Source of the DNA: CAYFZO01 sp964347615
GTDB lineage: Bacteria; Pseudomonadota; Gammaproteobacteria; Poriferisulfidales; Oxydemutatoraceae
Assembly (NCBI GenBank): GCA_964347615.1
Contig: CAYFZO010000011.1
Location: forward strand, 1-64,000
DNA: 64,000 nucleotides
Direction of reading: 5' to 3'
Below the pieces are notes generated by a model that did not search any database, had not been told where the DNA came from, and saw only the letters and a program-made list of their open reading frames with translations. How positions within the stretch are numbered: the first letter of the stretch is position 1; every line of letters begins with the position of its first letter. Both the position numbers and the translations under genes were made by a program. This document shows, one piece after another, positions 61,810-64,000 of the stretch.

Positions 61810-62519
61810 GCGCGGGCGGTGAACGCGAGCGCAAGTGCGACCGCGTCGTCAAGCGCGACGCCGAGCGCGAGTTGCGCGGCCAACGCGCAAGACAGGGTGC
61901 AACCGCTGCCGTGGAACTCGCCGGGCAGCCGCGGCGAGGAGAAGACCCGGCGCTCGGGCGAATACAATGCGTGGTGCAAGGTCCGCGCTTGCTTTTCTTC
62001 GCCGGTCACCAGCACCGCGGCGCAACCTTCGTCCACCAAGATTCGGGCGGCGGCTTCGGGCGTCGTGGCTTCGGGCACCAGCGTCGTGAGTTCCTCGAGG
62101 TTCGGGGTCGCGCAGGCCGCCAGCGGCAGCAGTCGCGCCCGCAGCACCCGCGTCGCGCCGTCGTCGCATAGAGGTTCACCCGCCCCGTCGCGCAGCACGG
62201 GGTCGACGACGAGCGGGCACTGAAGCTTCGCCGCCGCGTCGGCGACGACCTCGGCGTTGCCGGCCGAAGCGATCAACCCGACTTTGATTGCGGCGACGTC
62301 GAAGTCCGCGATGAGGTGGTTCAGCTGGAGCGCGAGCGTTTCGGACGGAACCGGCGTCACCAAAGCGGTTCGCGCGCCGTCTTGTATCGTGTTGCAGGTC
62401 TGTGCGCACACCGCGCGTACCCCGTGTGCCGCAGCGGTTTCGACGTCGGCTTGCAGTCCGGCGCCGCCGGTCGGGTCGAAGCCCGCGACGCAGAGCAAGT
62501 TGGGCGGGGAGGGTTTCAT
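61749..62519 (-). CDS. thiD: Hydroxymethylpyrimidine (phosphate) kinase
   Basis: Phosphorylates HMP and HMP phosphate for thiamine synthesis. A 256-residue ribokinase-fold enzyme: VAGFDPTGGAGLQADV, DPVLRDGAGEPL, TPNLEEL, and the anion-hole GEFHGSGCTLSCALA with GSGC. The last residues (SRARKFPGRL) are encoded in the duplicated junction. It is divergent from rubredoxin, with a TATAGT -10-like box in the 75-bp gap. Confidence 0.94.
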   Translation of the reverse strand: MKPSPPNLLCVAGFDPTGGAGLQADVETAAAHGVRAVCAQTCNTIQDGARTALVTPVPSETLALQLNHLIADFDVAAIKVGLIASAGNAEVVADAAAKLQCPLVVDPVLRDGAGEPLCDDGATRVLRARLLPLAACATPNLEELTTLVPEATTPEAAARILVDEGCAAVLVTGEEKQARTLHHALYSPERRVFSSPRLPGEFHGSGCTLSCALAAQLALGVALDDAVALALAFTARALERADAPSRSRARKFPGRL

Positions 62520-62594
62520 TTCGTGGTGGGTATGGGGGGCGACGCCGTTTGCCGCTATAGTATCAATCCGACCAACCGGGTGGACCGCCGTAAA

Positions 62595-62771
62595 GTGCCT
62601 TTCAAGAAATACGTTTGTCTCGTCTGCGGCTGGATTTACGACGAGGAACGCGGGTCGCCGCAGGACGGCATCGCCCCCGGAACGCGCTGGAAGGACGTGC
62701 CCGAGGATTGGGTGTGCCCCGAATGCGGCGCGCCGAAAAGCGATTTCGCGCTGGTCGAAGTGGACGACTGA
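62595..62771 (+). CDS. Rubredoxin
   Basis: A 58-residue one-iron electron carrier. Both CxxC knuckles are present: YVCLVCGWIYD and WVCPECGAPKSDF. GTG 62595 gives the normal rubredoxin N terminus; the frame is open far upstream through thiD antisense sequence and is not coding there. Divergent placement next to thiD is common in Beta- and Gammaproteobacteria. The redox partner is not in the window. Confidence 0.94.
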   Translation: MPFKKYVCLVCGWIYDEERGSPQDGIAPGTRWKDVPEDWVCPECGAPKSDFALVEVDD

Positions 62772-62797
62772 TTACACGTGAAAACGGAGGTGACGCC

Positions 62798-63730
62798 GTG
62801 TCGGCATTGATTTGCGGTTCGATTGCGTTCGACACCATCATGGTGTTTCACGGTCGTTTCCGCGACCACATCCTGCCCGACCAACTGCACATGCTGAACA
62901 TTGCGTTTCTGGTGCCGGGTATGCGCCAGGGGTTCGGCGGTTGCGCGGGCAACATCGCCTACAACCTGAGCCTGCTCGGCGGGGAGTGTTATCCGATGGG
63001 CACCGTCGGCAAGGACTTCTCGCGCTACGCCGAGTGGATGGACGGTCAAGCGGTGGATCGCCGCTACGTGATGGAGCTCGAGGACCAGTACACCGCGAGC
63101 GCGTTCATCATCACCGACCTCGACGACAATCAAATCACCGCGTTTCACCCCGGCGCGATGGATCTTTGCCATTTGGGCGAAGTGCCGTCCGACCAGGGCA
63201 TTCGTTTCGGCGTGGTTTCTCCGGAAGGGCGGGAGGGCATGCTCGCGCACGCGCGTCAGTTCGCCGCCGCCGGCGTTCCGTACCTGTTCGACCCCGGGCA
63301 GGGCACGCCGATGTTCGACGAACCCGAGTTGACGCGCCTGATCAAGGAAGCGGATTGGCTCGCCTGCAACGAATATGAATCTTCCCTGATTGTCGAGCGC
63401 ACCGGGCGGTCGCTCAAGGACCTCGCCGGGTGGGTGCGGGCGCTGATAGTGACCCTCGGCAAGGAAGGCTCGGTGATTTACGTCGGCGGCGATGAAATCA
63501 AGATCCCGGCGGTCGTGCCGAAGCAGGCCGAGGACCCGACCGGCTGCGGCGACGCCTATCGCGCGGGGCTTCTCTACGGTCTGCAGAACGATATGGACTG
63601 GGAAACCACGGGCCGGATCGCGTCGTTGATGGGGGCGATCAAGGTTGAGTCTTCCGGCACCCAGCAGCACGCGTTCGCACCCGACGAGTTCAGAGACCGG
63701 TTTCGCGACAGTTTCGGCTACGCGTTTTAG
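62798..63730 (+). CDS. PfkB-family carbohydrate/adenosine kinase
   Basis: A 310-residue ribokinase-fold kinase, close in pattern to the proteobacterial adenosine-kinase-like group: ALICGSIAFDTIMVF, GGCAGNIAYNLSLLGG, DNQITAFHPGA, and the catalytic DPTGCGDAYRAGLLYG with the base Asp. Adenosine is the likely substrate but a sugar is not excluded. Start GTG 62798, 26 bp after rubredoxin; longer starts would overlap it. It is convergent with the HAD gene. Confidence 0.88.
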   Translation: MSALICGSIAFDTIMVFHGRFRDHILPDQLHMLNIAFLVPGMRQGFGGCAGNIAYNLSLLGGECYPMGTVGKDFSRYAEWMDGQAVDRRYVMELEDQYTASAFIITDLDDNQITAFHPGAMDLCHLGEVPSDQGIRFGVVSPEGREGMLAHARQFAAAGVPYLFDPGQGTPMFDEPELTRLIKEADWLACNEYESSLIVERTGRSLKDLAGWVRALIVTLGKEGSVIYVGGDEIKIPAVVPKQAEDPTGCGDAYRAGLLYGLQNDMDWETTGRIASLMGAIKVESSGTQQHAFAPDEFRDRFRDSFGYAF

Positions 63731-63778
63731 GAGACCCCGCCAACGGCTTCGAGGGGCGGCGTTCGGGAAGCGGGCGTT

Positions 63779-64000
63779 TCAGCCCTTGAGCGACGTGACC
63801 TGCCAATCGTTGGCTTCGGCGTGAGCGACAAGCCGCGGGTCGCCGTCGACGACGATTGGCGTATCCACCCATGACAGCAACGCCAGGTCGTTGTACGAGT
63901 CGCTGTAGCCTCGGCTCTTGCGATAAGCCGGACGCTCGCGTTCCCGCCACCGCCGCAGGTGTTCCAGCTTGCCTTCCTGATAGCAGGGCGTGCCCGCGAG
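63779..64000 (-). CDS. HAD-IB-type phosphatase, C-terminal part only
   Basis: The last 73 residues of a haloacid-dehalogenase-superfamily hydrolase of the SerB-like IB class; the gene continues beyond the right edge. Visible are GTPCYQEGKLEHLRRW, the motif-IV region YSDSYNDLALLSWV with its metal-binding Asp, and the closing DGDPRLVAHAEANDWQV. Such enzymes act on phosphoserine, histidinol phosphate or similar; the substrate cannot be told from this part. Confidence 0.85.
   Translation of the reverse strand, partial: LAGTPCYQEGKLEHLRRWRERERPAYRKSRGYSDSYNDLALLSWVDTPIVVDGDPRLVAHAEANDWQVTSLKG

Overview
The window is a dense, GC-rich (roughly 60 percent) bacterial chromosome segment from a proteobacterium. 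UbiK, monothiol glutaredoxin, the argS-SPOR pair, MurU/AmgK, cytochrome c5, the MucD-LepA pair and the mrdA-rodA-mltB-rlpA-dacA run all point to Gamma- or Betaproteobacteria, with gamma favoured. A complete run of serine-cycle enzymes marks it as a probable methylotroph or one-carbon user. The large repeat protein at the left edge (LRR, Calx-beta-like and SwmB-like modules) is of a type common in host-associated, for example sponge-associated, bacteria; that lifestyle is only an inference.

Layout. 1-4106: 3' part of a giant modular repeat protein. 4269-9387: ribosomal protein L31, a secreted nuclease, an M48 protease, a flap exonuclease, ferrochelatase and an HNH nuclease. 9388-10041: a non-coding region with an 11-bp tandem repeat and DnaA-box-like sites. 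10042-18455: priA, argS, a SPOR protein, the selenium pair mnmH/selD, nadA and ubiK. 18456-20473: an accessory strip with a foreign-looking cupin gene, a VapBC-type toxin-antitoxin pair and several duplicated gene ends. 20464-29232: comM, cytochrome c5, rpiA, tRNA-Gln, an amino-acid symporter, lipB-lipA, rplM-rpsI, a dead transposase, glutaredoxin and pyrophosphatase. 29229-37485: cell elongation and peptidoglycan genes plus murU-amgK. 37727-40663: an acyl-CoA synthetase and a glycosyltransferase. 40707-51575: one-carbon block on the minus strand. 51920-64000: nadB, mucD-lepA, a metallo-hydrolase, folP, HicAB, the thiamine genes interrupted by a three-gene coiled-coil array, rubredoxin, a PfkB kinase and the end of an HAD hydrolase.

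One-carbon block. 5-formyltetrahydrofolate cyclo-ligase, a lone formyltransferase of the methanofuran/methanopterin type (Ftr/FhcD) and FolD form one tight group. After a gap of about 317 bp come serine-glyoxylate aminotransferase, malyl-CoA lyase, the two malate-CoA ligase subunits, hydroxypyruvate reductase and PEP carboxylase. Together they would take methylene-tetrahydrofolate and glycine-derived serine to malyl-CoA and regenerate glyoxylate. MtdA, Fch, glycerate kinase and FhcABC are not in the window.

The most unusual theme is repeated duplication of short gene-boundary segments. The thiD/thiE junction is present twice, bracketing an inserted array of three paralogous coiled-coil membrane proteins. 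The ubiK-end/vapB-start junction is present up to three times, with a cupin gene between two copies. The comM start is present twice. The left-edge protein carries an exact 391-bp internal duplication.
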